DNA of 64,000 nt from Chloroflexota bacterium (GCA_021795965.1 JAJYOU010000001.1:118647-182646); one strand, 5' to 3'; shown: positions 17,386 to 26,282, counted from the stretch's first letter. Notes: generated by a model not told the origin, from the letters alone. Numbers and translations are program-made.

Positions 17386-17414
17386 TAATTGAATAAATTC
17401 AAGCGGAGAACAGG

Positions 17415-18164
17415 ATGGCTCAAATTTTTACCATCGAAAACCTGATTGCCCTATTGACCTTGACCGTGCTGGAAATCGTGCTGGGCATCGATAATATCGT
17501 TTTTATTTCGATTCTCTCGGACAAGCTGCCGTTAAAAGATCAGAATCGCGGACGCGAATTTGGACTGGGTGCGGCACTTTTAACCCGAATCCTGCTGCTG
17601 CTTTCCCTGAACTGGATCATCCACCTGGAAACTCCATTATTTTCCGTTTTCAGCCTGGCAGTTTCAGGCAGGGATTTGATTTTGCTGGCAGGAGGAATTT
17701 TCCTGATTGGCAAATCCACGATGGAAATCCACGACAAACTGGAAGGCAAGGAAGAGGGCGAATCCGAACACCTGAAAAAGAAAGTGACCCTGACCTCGGT
17801 CGTCATTCAAATTGGCTTGCTGGACATGGTCTTTTCACTCGATTCCGTGATTACCGCCGTGGGAATGGCAAAGAGTATCGTGATCATGGTGACTGCTGTC
17901 ATCATTGCAGTCGTGATCATGTTATTTGCATCGGGTTCCATCAGCAAATTCGTGAACGGGCATCCGACCATCAAAATCCTTGCCTTGAGCTTTTTACTCC
18001 TGATCGGAACTTCCTTGATCGTGGAAGGGTTTCACCAGGAACTGCCCAAGGGCTACATTTATTTCGCCATGGCTTTTTCTGTATTCGTGGAAGTGCTGAA
18101 CCTGCGGGTGAGAGAAGGCAAACCGGTGGCGCTGCACCAAGTCGTAGAGCCGGAGAAGGAATAG
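17415..18164 (+). CDS. terC: TerC-family integral membrane protein
   Basis: The 249-residue protein has about seven TM segments. It has the two conserved acidic signatures of the family: VLEIVLGIDNIVFISIL in TM1 and GLLDMVFSLDSVITAVGMA in the middle TM. TerC proteins are linked to tellurite resistance by name, but many act in Mn2+ efflux or metallation of exported proteins. A charged loop (HDKLEGKEEGESEHLKKK) lies between TM3 and TM4. AGCGGAGAACAGG provides a Shine-Dalgarno sequence. It is a single gene, with no other ter genes nearby, so a manganese-related role is the more likely one. Confidence 0.9.
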   Translation: MAQIFTIENLIALLTLTVLEIVLGIDNIVFISILSDKLPLKDQNRGREFGLGAALLTRILLLLSLNWIIHLETPLFSVFSLAVSGRDLILLAGGIFLIGKSTMEIHDKLEGKEEGESEHLKKKVTLTSVVIQIGLLDMVFSLDSVITAVGMAKSIVIMVTAVIIAVVIMLFASGSISKFVNGHPTIKILALSFLLLIGTSLIVEGFHQELPKGYIYFAMAFSVFVEVLNLRVREGKPVALHQVVEPEKE

Positions 18165-18214
18165 ATTTCCGCTTGAAGAAATCAGATTTCAGTTCGAGGT
18201 TTATATTAAAAAGT

Positions 18215-19579
18215 TTAAAAAGCGAAAAGGAAATTCAGATCGTTGACATTTGTCCCAGTCGGGCCAAAGAGAAGCAAATCGTCCAACTGCGAGAAGAAAT
18301 GGTAAGAATCGTTATTTTTTAGATAGGCGCCGGCGGAACACCCCAGTTTGTGGGCGATTTGAGCGGATTCATTGCTGACAACGGCACCAGCTGCGTCAGT
18401 CGGTCCATCCTCCCCATCCGTGGCGAGAGTGACCAGCATGCAGTTTTCCATCCCAGCCAGGGATTCAACCGCCGTCAGGGCGACCTCCTGGTTGCGACCC
18501 CCCAGACCGTTTCCGCGGAGGGTGACCGTTGTTTCACCGCCGGCGATCATGCAAAATGGTCGCGTGACGGGTGCGCCAGTGTCAAGAACCTGGCGCAACA
18601 GGCGGACCAACTCGGCGGAAGCTTCGCGGGCTTCACCACGCAATTCCCCACCCAAATAATGAATATTCATCCCTTCCTTCTGAGCCTGGATCAAGCCGGC
18701 TGAGGCTGCGAGGAGATTGGTCCCTACCAGTTCGTTCCGGACTGAATTGAGGAGGGGATCGCCCGGCTTGAGTGTTTCGTGGGATTCATCATTCAGGCAG
18801 GATAGAATACTGCGCGAAATTTTCGTCTTGAGACGATATTTATCGATAATTTCGAGGGCATCGAACCTGGTAGTGGGGTCTTGGGAGGTCGGTCCGGAAG
18901 CGATTGCTTCGAGCGGATTGCCGATCACATCTGAAAGGATGAGACTGAGGACTCTTGCCGGAAACGCCATGCGGGCGAGACCGCCGCCTTTAACGACATC
19001 CAAATGGCGGCGCAGGGTATTGATCTCGTCAATGCTGGCTCCGCTGGCTAATAAAACCCCGGTCAATTCTTGAAGATCCTCCAGGCTGAGACCCGGTCGT
19101 GGTGCGCTCAGCAAGGCAGAACCACCTCCTGAAATCAAGCAAATGAGCAGGTCATGCGGGGATAACCCGCTGACAAAAGCTTTCACTTTCTCGCCTGCCA
19201 ATAAACTTCCTTGATTGGGAATTGGATGCCCGCCCACGATTTGTTCAAAACCTGGCGGTAAGGCGGGATCGGGATGCTTGACCACCATCAACCCTGCTGA
19301 AATTTTATCCCCCAGAATTTCAACCAGTGCGCGGGTCATGGCGGGTGCAGCTTTGCCCAACGCAAAAACCTTAATGCGACGTATATTTTCAAATTCGTTT
19401 TCAGCAGGCTGGTGGGAATCCGAGCGGAGCACAATCCTCCCGTTTTCAAGGGAAAACGCTTTGCGAACCGCTTCAGCGGGGTCGACAGCATTAATCGAAG
19501 CAGCGAGGATGCGAGCCACAGCGCTGCCTTGAGGATGGGATTTGAGCGTACGGGTCATGAAATCTTCGGGAGAAACCAT
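18215..19579 (-). CDS. Glycerate 2-kinase (MOFRL family)
   Basis: The 454-residue protein matches class II glycerate kinases. The N-terminal DUF4147 domain includes LGKAAPAMTRAL, VVKHPDPALPPGFEQIVGGHPIPN and LLICLISGGGSALL. The C-terminal MOFRL domain includes GGETTVTLRGNGLGGRNQEVAL and LATDGEDGPTDAAGA. It phosphorylates glycerate with ATP, feeding glycolysis. ATG 19579 has AGAGA upstream, and an internal ATG at 19558 is an alternative. It starts 27 bp after the M1-like gene and may be the last gene of the metal-regulated operon, although no functional link is obvious. Confidence 0.92.
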   Translation of the reverse strand: MVSPEDFMTRTLKSHPQGSAVARILAASINAVDPAEAVRKAFSLENGRIVLRSDSHQPAENEFENIRRIKVFALGKAAPAMTRALVEILGDKISAGLMVVKHPDPALPPGFEQIVGGHPIPNQGSLLAGEKVKAFVSGLSPHDLLICLISGGGSALLSAPRPGLSLEDLQELTGVLLASGASIDEINTLRRHLDVVKGGGLARMAFPARVLSLILSDVIGNPLEAIASGPTSQDPTTRFDALEIIDKYRLKTKISRSILSCLNDESHETLKPGDPLLNSVRNELVGTNLLAASAGLIQAQKEGMNIHYLGGELRGEAREASAELVRLLRQVLDTGAPVTRPFCMIAGGETTVTLRGNGLGGRNQEVALTAVESLAGMENCMLVTLATDGEDGPTDAAGAVVSNESAQIAHKLGCSAGAYLKNNDSYHFFSQLDDLLLFGPTGTNVNDLNFLFAF

Positions 19580-19606
19580 GTCTCTTATTTTCTGGTGGGA
19601 AGGCGT

Positions 19607-21085
19607 TTAGTAAGAGGTGTTGTTAAAATATGAAGCCAGCAAACTCGCGAGGTTCGCCTGGGTGTGTTGACGTAAAATACGGAAGAAATCCGAGGGAGTG
19701 GCAATCTTTCCAGCCATCGTTTCAGCATAATCTGTGAGAAATGCGAAAAAAATCGTATCACCGATTTCCGTTCGAAGGTCAGCCATGAAATGAGCTCCCC
19801 GTCGATAGACGGCATTGGTGTAAGAATCAAAACCATCGTAGCTATTCACGCTGCCGTCGATTTTACCTTGAGGGGTATAGAAATCAACCCGGGTGGACCA
19901 CCACCATTTTACAGAATCAGGATAGTTTTTTTCGTAAAATAATTCTTCCGAGTAAGTCGCGAGCGTTTCGTCCAACCAGGGTGAATTTGCCTGGTCACTG
20001 CCAACCTTGCCGAACCACCATTGGTGACTGGTTTCATGCGCTGCGACCATCACCAGGTAATTATTGGGAGTGCCATCATACAAGTTATAAAATGAATCGC
20101 TCAGGAAATAGAGCCCATCATATTCCATGCCGTCATTAAAATCTGCGTGAACCGCAGCCAGGCTTTGATGGGGGTAAGGACCAAATAAAGCGCTGTAGGT
20201 TCGCACAGCCTGAATGGTAGCTTCGAGAACTGCCAGGGCAGCGTTTCCATCAGTTGAATAATAATAACTGGAGATCTTGACGCCATCCACATCAGCAGAA
20301 ATCACCTTGAGCTGTCTTGACATGCTGAAAACGAAATCCCGGGCGCGATCCAGATGAAAATGGATTCCATTCTCCACGACAGTGCCTGCGGCGCTTGCAG
20401 CCACGACTGGAACATTCTGTGAATCAGCAAACTGGAGGGACAGATCAAAATTTGCCAAAGGGTAAACCAAATTTTCACCAAAATACCAGGGCGGTGAAAG
20501 CTGCCAGCCTGCCTGGGGGCTGAATGGCACGAGCATTGGGTACCAATCGACAAGGTTCTTCTGACGGTCCGTGACCCCAAATATTTTAGGTCGAACTTCG
20601 TTGGGATCACCCTGATCGACCTCGGGAAGAGTTAAATCATAATCGAGCTGAATGACCAATCCTTGGCGGGGTTGCAGGGGAACCGGCAGTTGAAATCCGA
20701 GTTCCTGACCATTGAGGGTGTAATCGATCAGATCCTGATCCCCGACCCGCAAGTGATTAAGCTTGAAAACCCCCGCGATCAGGTTGGGTTCAACGGCGAG
20801 TAAAAAGTTTGGGATTTGGACATCTGAAATATTTTTATATACAATTTTTTGCTGGACTGTTAATTGATTTGCATCGTAATCGAGGTGGACCTCGAAGGTA
20901 TAAGACGGGAGATCATCCGGATTAATTTCCGACGTGGGAGAGGAGGCTGAGCTTGTGGGTGAAAGGCTTTCGATCGGGCTGAGCGGTGGGATGGAGGGTG
21001 ATTTGTTTAAGCTACAACCTGCCAGCAAAATGGAAAGCAGAATCGCCCCAGTTGTGACGATCCTAACGGTGCGTAAAGTAAGCAT
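19607..21085 (-). CDS. M1-like gluzincin metallopeptidase lipoprotein, second of a pair
   Basis: The 492-residue protein has a lipoprotein signal (lipobox LAGC, Cys24) and an M1-type beta domain (about 50-270). Its gluzincin catalytic domain contains HETSH and, 18 residues on, the Glu ligand in LDETLATYSE. The aminopeptidase GAMEN motif is replaced by NDGMEYDG, keeping the Glu. The protein stops after the catalytic domain, without the C-terminal helical domain of PepN. The ATG overlaps the end of the upstream paralogue by 23 bp, suggesting translational coupling. It is probably a cell-surface zinc peptidase of unknown substrate. Confidence 0.87.
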   Translation of the reverse strand: MLTLRTVRIVTTGAILLSILLAGCSLNKSPSIPPLSPIESLSPTSSASSPTSEINPDDLPSYTFEVHLDYDANQLTVQQKIVYKNISDVQIPNFLLAVEPNLIAGVFKLNHLRVGDQDLIDYTLNGQELGFQLPVPLQPRQGLVIQLDYDLTLPEVDQGDPNEVRPKIFGVTDRQKNLVDWYPMLVPFSPQAGWQLSPPWYFGENLVYPLANFDLSLQFADSQNVPVVAASAAGTVVENGIHFHLDRARDFVFSMSRQLKVISADVDGVKISSYYYSTDGNAALAVLEATIQAVRTYSALFGPYPHQSLAAVHADFNDGMEYDGLYFLSDSFYNLYDGTPNNYLVMVAAHETSHQWWFGKVGSDQANSPWLDETLATYSEELFYEKNYPDSVKWWWSTRVDFYTPQGKIDGSVNSYDGFDSYTNAVYRRGAHFMADLRTEIGDTIFFAFLTDYAETMAGKIATPSDFFRILRQHTQANLASLLASYFNNTSY

Positions 21086-22760
21086 GAATCAAATCATCAA
21101 TATTTGCGTTGGAATGCAGGGTGAAAACATTAAAAAAATCATCCGCAGTGGCGATCCGACCGTTGTTGCGGGCAAAATAATCGCGGAGGAACTCAAAAAA
21201 TATTTTGTCTCCAACCCGGTCGCGGATAGCCTGAATGAATTCTGCCCCGTCAAAATAGACAGCGCTGACATAAGCTCTAAAACCGGGGGTGTCATAAACC
21301 CTGGAATCGACCCAACCCGTGGCTCCGATGGAATAAATTCGGAAATTCCACCACCATTGAACCAGATCCGGGTAATTATCCTCGTAAAAAATATGTTCGC
21401 TGTAAGTCGCCATGGCTTCGTCCAGCCAGGGTTCATTTGCCTGATTGTTGCCAACGGCACCGTACCACCATTCGTGAGCCGTCTCGTGAACTGCAATGGT
21501 GGAAAGATTATTGCGAACCGTACCATCGTAAGACTGGTAGAAAGACCGGGCAAGGAAGTAAAGGCCATCTGTTTCCAGACCATCATTCAAATAGGTTTCG
21601 CAAGCCGTCAGGGTTTGATGGGGGTAAGGTCCGAACTCGAGCGAATAGGTATTCACCGCCATGCGAGTCAGCTCGAGAACCATGGCGGCGGCGTCTGCAT
21701 CTTCGGGGAAGTAGTAGGAGTAAATCGTGATCCCGTTTGCATCAGCACTGCTAAACAAATAGTCGGGACTGATGGAAAAGGTGAAATTTCGTGCGTTCGG
21801 CAGATTATAGACCAGAGCCCCGTCCTGGCTGGATGCAGGTGCTGAGGCTGCGACCACCGGGGGATTTGCCGGGTCGGTAAAATTCAAGCTTATGCGGAAG
21901 TCGGCTTTCTCATAAACCAGATTCTCACCGTATGAAAACGGATCCGGCAGGATCCACTGCCCGTTGATGTTGGGTGGGACGAACGGATACCAATCAATCA
22001 GGTTGACTTGCCGTTCGGTATAGCCAAAATTTTCGACCCGACCAGCACTGTAGGGAAGATTTAACTGATAGCCAATCCCGATTTTTAGAGATTGCCCAGA
22101 GCGGAGCGGCGCATCCAGGTTCACCATGAGCCATTGCCCGTTCAAGCTGTAATTTCCAGAGGGCTGATCATTCACTGAAACTGCCTGCAAATTGAAGACC
22201 CCACTCCAAAGATTTGGATTGACTGCCAAAGCAATCGATGGCAGGTCCTGTTGGGTGCGGTTGGGATAAAGGATGATTTCACTGACATTTAACTGGTGAG
22301 CCGCATAATCCATTAATACTGAAATGGCGTATTGAGGTCGTTCAGAAGAGGAATTTTGACCGGGATCAGGAGGCGCCGCAACGGTGCTGGCAGGAACATC
22401 AGTTGGGAGACTGGTTGGCGGCAGCTGCGTAGGGGGAGGCGGAAGTGTGGGCGTGAAGGTTTCGGTTGGAAGAGGAGTCTCAGTTGGAAGAGGGGTTGCC
22501 GTTGGAAGGGGTGTCTCTGTGGCAGAAGGTGTGGAGGAAGGAGTTAACGTATCGGTCGGAGCAGGGGTTTGAGTGGGGTAAGAAGGCTGGAATGGGGTCC
22601 TGGTTGCCTGTGGGTTGGCGGTGACCAGGATAATAGGGTTCCCCTCTCCATTTTCTGCTGATACCACAATCCCCGGAGTAATTGCCGAGCATGCATTCAG
22701 CGTTAAAGTGAGCACTACAAACCAGATAATCCAACGATGCTTGCGGAAGGGTATCTTCAT
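21063..22760 (-). CDS. M1-like gluzincin metallopeptidase lipoprotein, first of a pair
   Basis: This 565-residue paralogue of the next gene has a lipoprotein signal (LNAC, Cys24) and a long low-complexity linker (about 50-130) rich in PT, TP and LPT repeats. An M1-like beta domain and a catalytic domain follow, with HETAH and the Glu ligand in LDEAMATYSE. The GAMEN position reads NDGLETDG. Both paralogues share AxxHETxHxWW and YPHQ motifs, so they arose by tandem duplication. The linker would hold the enzyme away from the membrane. It begins 36 bp after the znuB-like permease and thus may be controlled by the Fur-type operator upstream of that operon. Confidence 0.87.
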   Translation of the reverse strand: MKIPFRKHRWIIWFVVLTLTLNACSAITPGIVVSAENGEGNPIILVTANPQATRTPFQPSYPTQTPAPTDTLTPSSTPSATETPLPTATPLPTETPLPTETFTPTLPPPPTQLPPTSLPTDVPASTVAAPPDPGQNSSSERPQYAISVLMDYAAHQLNVSEIILYPNRTQQDLPSIALAVNPNLWSGVFNLQAVSVNDQPSGNYSLNGQWLMVNLDAPLRSGQSLKIGIGYQLNLPYSAGRVENFGYTERQVNLIDWYPFVPPNINGQWILPDPFSYGENLVYEKADFRISLNFTDPANPPVVAASAPASSQDGALVYNLPNARNFTFSISPDYLFSSADANGITIYSYYFPEDADAAAMVLELTRMAVNTYSLEFGPYPHQTLTACETYLNDGLETDGLYFLARSFYQSYDGTVRNNLSTIAVHETAHEWWYGAVGNNQANEPWLDEAMATYSEHIFYEDNYPDLVQWWWNFRIYSIGATGWVDSRVYDTPGFRAYVSAVYFDGAEFIQAIRDRVGDKIFFEFLRDYFARNNGRIATADDFFNVFTLHSNANIDDLIHAYFTHR

Positions 22761-22796
22761 ATGACGTGGGCTGATCTGGAATAAATGCGAAACCAG

Positions 22797-23612
22797 TTAT
22801 CTTTTGCCTTTTTTTACCAGAAAAATGATCAAGAAGAAGACGGTCGCTGTCAAAACAATTGCAGAGCCGGAGACAATATTTAAATAATAACTCAAAAACA
22901 ATCCGATCAGGGAGGATAACGCACCAATCAGGGCTGAGATGATCATCATGGTGGAAAGTCTGCGGGTGAGCATGTACGCGGCAGCGGCAGGAGTGACCAG
23001 CATGGCAGCAGCCAAGCCGACACCCACCGTCTGGAGTGAAATCACGACTGTGACTGCCAACAACATCATCATGATGTTTTGCAGCAGAACTGTCGGCAGA
23101 CGGAGGGTTGCCGCCAGAACAGGATCAAAAGATAAAACCATGAAAGGGCGGTAGAGCAAGACAACGGTGAGCAAGACGATCGCGCCCAAAGCAAAAGTCA
23201 GCAGGAGATCGGAGGGAGAAACGCCGAGGACATTTCCAAAGAGGATATGACTGAGATCCACGGCGAAGGAGCGGATTGACGAAATCATCGCCACGCCGAG
23301 AGAAAGCGCTGCAGAAAACAAAATCCCGATGGCTGTGTCTTCCTTGATCGCACCATTTTTTGAAAAATACCCAATACCAAGAGCGACCACCGCGGCAGCC
23401 ACGAGAGCCCCAAGGAGCAAGTTGCCCCCCATCAGGTACGCGACCGCCACCCCGGGTAAAATTGCATGCGCCAGGGCATCTCCCAAAAACGCCATGCCGC
23501 GCAGAACGACGTACGTGCCCAAGACAGCACATAAAACCCCGACCATCATTCCCGCGAGCAGTCCGCGCTGCATAAAGCTATACGAAAGGGGTTGTAAAAA
23601 GAACTCGATCAT
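22797..23612 (-). CDS. znuB: Zinc/manganese ABC transporter permease (ABC-3 family)
   Basis: The 271-residue protein has about eight hydrophobic segments. It matches the ABC-3 family of ZnuB/MntB/TroC permeases: FMQRGLLAGMMVGVLCAVLGTYVVLRGMAFLGDALAHAILPGVA at the start and GVGLAAAMLVTPAAAAYMLTRR near 210. It forms the membrane channel for Zn2+ or Mn2+ uptake with the ATPase encoded 52 bp upstream. No periplasmic binding protein gene is present in the window. The metal cannot be decided from sequence alone. Confidence 0.9.
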   Translation of the reverse strand: MIEFFLQPLSYSFMQRGLLAGMMVGVLCAVLGTYVVLRGMAFLGDALAHAILPGVAVAYLMGGNLLLGALVAAAVVALGIGYFSKNGAIKEDTAIGILFSAALSLGVAMISSIRSFAVDLSHILFGNVLGVSPSDLLLTFALGAIVLLTVVLLYRPFMVLSFDPVLAATLRLPTVLLQNIMMMLLAVTVVISLQTVGVGLAAAMLVTPAAAAYMLTRRLSTMMIISALIGALSSLIGLFLSYYLNIVSGSAIVLTATVFFLIIFLVKKGKR

Positions 23613-23664
23613 GGAATGACTTCTTTCAATCTGGAATAAACGCTGGAAGCGTGAACTTAATAAA

Positions 23665-24480
23665 TTATTTCACCTGATCGCTTGAGGAAATGGGCATATG
23701 AAGATGTTCGTCATCGGGCGGGCAGCACTCATCCACCAGGAGAGTGCCTCCATCCATGACAAGGAGTGAATTCCCAAAAGCCTTCTGCAAGTTTCCCTGG
23801 CTGAGGACGTCATGAGGGGAGCCAAAAGCGACCAAGCCCTTATTAATCAGCATGACCAAGTCGAACCGGTTTGCTGCGAGGTTTAAATCATGGGTTGAAA
23901 TCATGACTGTCACCTGCCTGCTGCGCAGATGATCGAGTAAGCCGAAAGTAATCTCCTGGGTGGTGGAATCGATCCCGCTAAAGGGTTCATCCATGAGCAG
24001 AATGTGCGGATTCTGGGCGAGGGCGCGCGCCAGGAAAACCCGCTGCTGCTGCCCACCTGAAAGGTCACTGATGGAACTGTTTGCCAGCGCGGCAATGTTC
24101 AATTTTTCAAGCGCCTGGTCCACCGCCTGGTGATCGGCTTTGGTCGGCCTGGCAATCCAACCATTGGAATTGAATCGCCCCATCATGACCACATCACGAA
24201 CTGTGACCGGGAAGCGCCAGTCCACTTCTTCACGCTGCGGAACATAAGCGACACAATCCTTGTGGTTGCCGAGGGGCAGCCCATGGATAAGAATTTTTCC
24301 TGTTTTAAGGGGGAGCAAACCGACGAGGGCTTTAAAGAGAGTTGACTTTCCAGCACCATTCGGCCCGACAATTGCGATCCGGACCCCGTGGGGCACCTGG
24401 AAACTCACGTTTTGCAAAACGATTTTATCTCCATAAGCCACGCTGATGTTTTCCACTTCCAAACGATGCGGTGTTTGCAT
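23665..24480 (-). CDS. znuC: Zinc/manganese ABC transporter ATPase
   Basis: The 271-residue ATPase has Walker A GPNGAGKST (about 38-46), Q-loop VAYVPQREEVDW, signature LSGGQQQR, Walker B ILLMDEPFSG and the H-loop in MISTHDLN. The PQR...VDWRFPVTV segment is typical of metal ABC-3 systems. The C-terminus carries VDECCPPDDEHLHMP, a Cys/His/Asp cluster that might bind metal. It starts 6 bp after the Fur-family gene, so they are in one operon. It energises metal import through the permease. Confidence 0.92.
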   Translation of the reverse strand: MQTPHRLEVENISVAYGDKIVLQNVSFQVPHGVRIAIVGPNGAGKSTLFKALVGLLPLKTGKILIHGLPLGNHKDCVAYVPQREEVDWRFPVTVRDVVMMGRFNSNGWIARPTKADHQAVDQALEKLNIAALANSSISDLSGGQQQRVFLARALAQNPHILLMDEPFSGIDSTTQEITFGLLDHLRSRQVTVMISTHDLNLAANRFDLVMLINKGLVAFGSPHDVLSQGNLQKAFGNSLLVMDGGTLLVDECCPPDDEHLHMPISSSDQVK

Positions 24481-24486
24481 GGTAAT

Positions 24487-24915
24487 TTATGATCCTGATT
24501 TCTGACAATTTTCACAAAGTCCAAAGAGCTGAAGCCAGTGTTCGCTGATGGCATAATTGGTGCGGCGGGAGATCGACTTGATCAGGGGTTCGAGATCATC
24601 CCCTTCAAAAAAGGTGACCTGACCGCAGCGTTTACAAAGGAGAAGATGTTTGTGACCCTCAGCTGATGAAATAAATGCCTGGCAACCCGCCGGCTGATGA
24701 ACGCGCTGGATCAGGTTTAATTCTTCCAGCTTTTCGAGCGTGCGGTAGACAGACACCAGTCCCAGCTCGGGATAAGCCAGGCGGGCAGAATCGTATACTT
24801 CGAGGGGTGTCAGCGCGCGCTGACTGGAATGAATGATTGCCACAACCGCTCGACGAGCCTCCGTCAGCCGGTATCCATGTTCCGATAAGGCAGTTAGCCA
24901 TGATTTTGAATTCAT
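24487..24915 (-). CDS. Fur-family metal-responsive repressor (Zur/Mur type)
   Basis: The 142-residue protein has the Fur fold: a winged helix (about 1-85) with the recognition region ALTPLEVYDSARLAYPELGLVSVYRTLEKLEELNLI, and a dimerisation domain. The structural zinc site is CKRC plus CENC at the C-terminus. A regulatory metal site is likely formed by GHKHLLL and EHWLQ. It is the first gene of the znuCB-like operon and sits behind a Fur-type palindrome. Co-encoding with a Zn/Mn transporter suggests Zur or a manganese regulator, more than iron Fur. The ATG at 24915 fits family length. Confidence 0.9.
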   Translation of the reverse strand: MNSKSWLTALSEHGYRLTEARRAVVAIIHSSQRALTPLEVYDSARLAYPELGLVSVYRTLEKLEELNLIQRVHQPAGCQAFISSAEGHKHLLLCKRCGQVTFFEGDDLEPLIKSISRRTNYAISEHWLQLFGLCENCQKSGS

Positions 24916-24928
24916 TCGATCGTTTCCT

Positions 24929-24947
24929 ATTGAAAATCTTTTTCAAT
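24929..24947. promoter_or_regulatory. Fur-family operator, 19-bp palindrome
   Basis: ATTGAAAA-TCT-TTTTCAAT is a perfect 8-3-8 palindrome. In the 7-1-7 frame of Fur/Zur/PerR boxes it is TGAAAAT-C-TTTTTCA with one mismatch. It covers the predicted transcription start and overlaps the -10 box of the operon, the expected place for a repressor. The regulator is almost certainly the gene it precedes. Confidence 0.75.
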
Positions 24948-24974
24948 TATAAAACAACCCCCCTCGCTCGTCAA
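24946..24974 (-). promoter_or_regulatory. Sigma70 promoter of the Fur-family metal operon
   Basis: On the minus strand: -35 TTGACG (24974-24969), an exact 17-bp spacer, -10 TATAAT (24951-24946). It is the best full promoter in the window and drives the regulator, ATPase and permease, and possibly both M1-like genes. Confidence 0.8.
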
Positions 24975-25028
24975 GAACCCCCGAGAACACAGCATGTGAA
25001 TACCCGGACCAAAGAACTGAACCCGAAA

Positions 25029-26270
25029 TTACGGTTTTTTATTCAAGCGGGTCTGCAAGCGCTGCTGGCGGTGATCCAATTCTTCTGACCAGTGCCGGAT
25101 GATATAAGCGGGCAAGTTGGAATTCTCAAGGTGTTTCCGAGCTGAGGTTGTCCACTCGAGAGCTGCGGCGGGGTCTTTGGCGGTATGTTCAAAATACTTT
25201 GCCAGTTCGATGTGAGCGTAAATATGACCTTCCAAGGCTGCCCTGCGCCACAATTCGAGGGAAGATTCGATATTGCCGCGGCGGCGCTCGAGGGCAGAGA
25301 GGCGCTGAATTGCTTTCCAAAAATCTTCCATTGGCAGGGAGGTTCTTAATCCCCTCTCATAAAGCAAGGCAGCATCGTCCCAAAGGTTTAAATCCTCGAA
25401 TAATTTTGCCAGCGCGATGACATCCTGCCCATGGGAAAGATCCGTCCCATGAGGATCGGATAACATTCCAGCCACCAGGTTCAATAATGCCGTCATGGCG
25501 ACAACATCCATCGAGTTATGATAAAAAACGCCCTTGAGCGGAGTGATATCGCCTGTGCGAAGGTAATCAAAGTAAAGCCAGGGGATTTCGTAGCCGGGAA
25601 CTTCTTCGCTGGAACGAGGAGCTTCGAGCACAAATTCCTCGAGGTATTTCAAAGCGCGACTGGGCAGGCGATCACGCCATAACCTGCGAGCCAGGGGCAG
25701 CAAATCCAAATGAGCGTAGCCCTCAAACGGGAATGGAATCTGATTCAGTTCGTACCTGGCACGCAAAAGAGGGATATCAAAGGCTTTACCGTTAAACGTG
25801 ACCAAGGCTGAACAAGGTGCAAGAAAATCAATGAGTGCTTCAAGGAGGGCGGGTTCTTCATGTGGATCACGCATGAAAAATACCGAAAGTTTGAATTCAT
25901 CACCTTGATATCGTCCAGCACCGACCATGAAAGCATAGGTACCTGTCCCGCCTGACAGACCGGAGGTTTCGGTATCGAGGAAGGCAAATTTGGAGAGGTC
26001 GAGTTGAGAAATTCGTTCATCGCGAGCCCAGTGGGCGACCATGTCCAGGGGGGCTGTGATCTTGATTGGAACCGAACCATGAACGTAATCGGCAGGAAAG
26101 CTTCTTTCGACGACAAAGGTATCGCCCTGGCGAGTGGTCAGCCATCGCCCGCCAAGCTCTTCTTCAAGCGCGGACTGACGGCGGACGGTGGATGGATTCG
26201 CAGGAGGTTGAATTTCCGCGGTTCCAAGATGGACCCCGAGGGCTTTTAATTTATCAGAAAGGGAAGGCAT
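25029..26270 (-). CDS. mrfB: YprB/MrfB-like RNase H-fold exonuclease
   Basis: The protein (413 residues from ATG 26270) has an RNase_H_2/DnaQ-like 3'-5' exonuclease domain at about 85-265. Acidic motifs are FLDTETSGLSGGTG (exo I, DxE), TFNGKAFDIPLL (exo II) and YHNSMDVVAM (exo III, Asp). A TPR-like helical C-terminus follows. Bacillus YprB (MrfB) is the nuclease partner of helicase YprA (MrfA) in mitomycin C lesion repair. An mrfA homologue lies on the same strand, one gene upstream. The frame is open to 26327, but ATG 26270 is preferred because a perfect TATAAT ends 6 nt before it. Confidence 0.87.
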   Translation of the reverse strand: MPSLSDKLKALGVHLGTAEIQPPANPSTVRRQSALEEELGGRWLTTRQGDTFVVERSFPADYVHGSVPIKITAPLDMVAHWARDERISQLDLSKFAFLDTETSGLSGGTGTYAFMVGAGRYQGDEFKLSVFFMRDPHEEPALLEALIDFLAPCSALVTFNGKAFDIPLLRARYELNQIPFPFEGYAHLDLLPLARRLWRDRLPSRALKYLEEFVLEAPRSSEEVPGYEIPWLYFDYLRTGDITPLKGVFYHNSMDVVAMTALLNLVAGMLSDPHGTDLSHGQDVIALAKLFEDLNLWDDAALLYERGLRTSLPMEDFWKAIQRLSALERRRGNIESSLELWRRAALEGHIYAHIELAKYFEHTAKDPAAALEWTTSARKHLENSNLPAYIIRHWSEELDHRQQRLQTRLNKKP

Positions 26271-26276
26271 GGCGAA

Positions 26277-26282
26277 ATTATA
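26277..26282 (-). promoter_or_regulatory. -10 element giving a leaderless mrfB mRNA
   Basis: On the minus strand TATAAT ends 6 nt before ATG 26270 with no Shine-Dalgarno sequence. It lies inside the longest version of the ORF, which therefore starts too early. No clear -35 is present. Confidence 0.55.

Noticed and set aside
17206..17414. yybP-ykoY manganese riboswitch before terC
   Set aside because: TerC genes often have it, but the characteristic conserved loop sequences are not visible here.
20934..21845. Long plus-strand ORF opposite the two metallopeptidase genes
   Set aside because: It mirrors the two minus-strand genes, which have clear domains, signal peptides and start sites; it is antisense shadow coding.
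22384..22572. Tandem repeats opposite the Pro/Thr linker
   Set aside because: The repetitive sequence encodes the PTP-type linker of the M1-like lipoprotein on the minus strand; not a separate repeat array or CRISPR.
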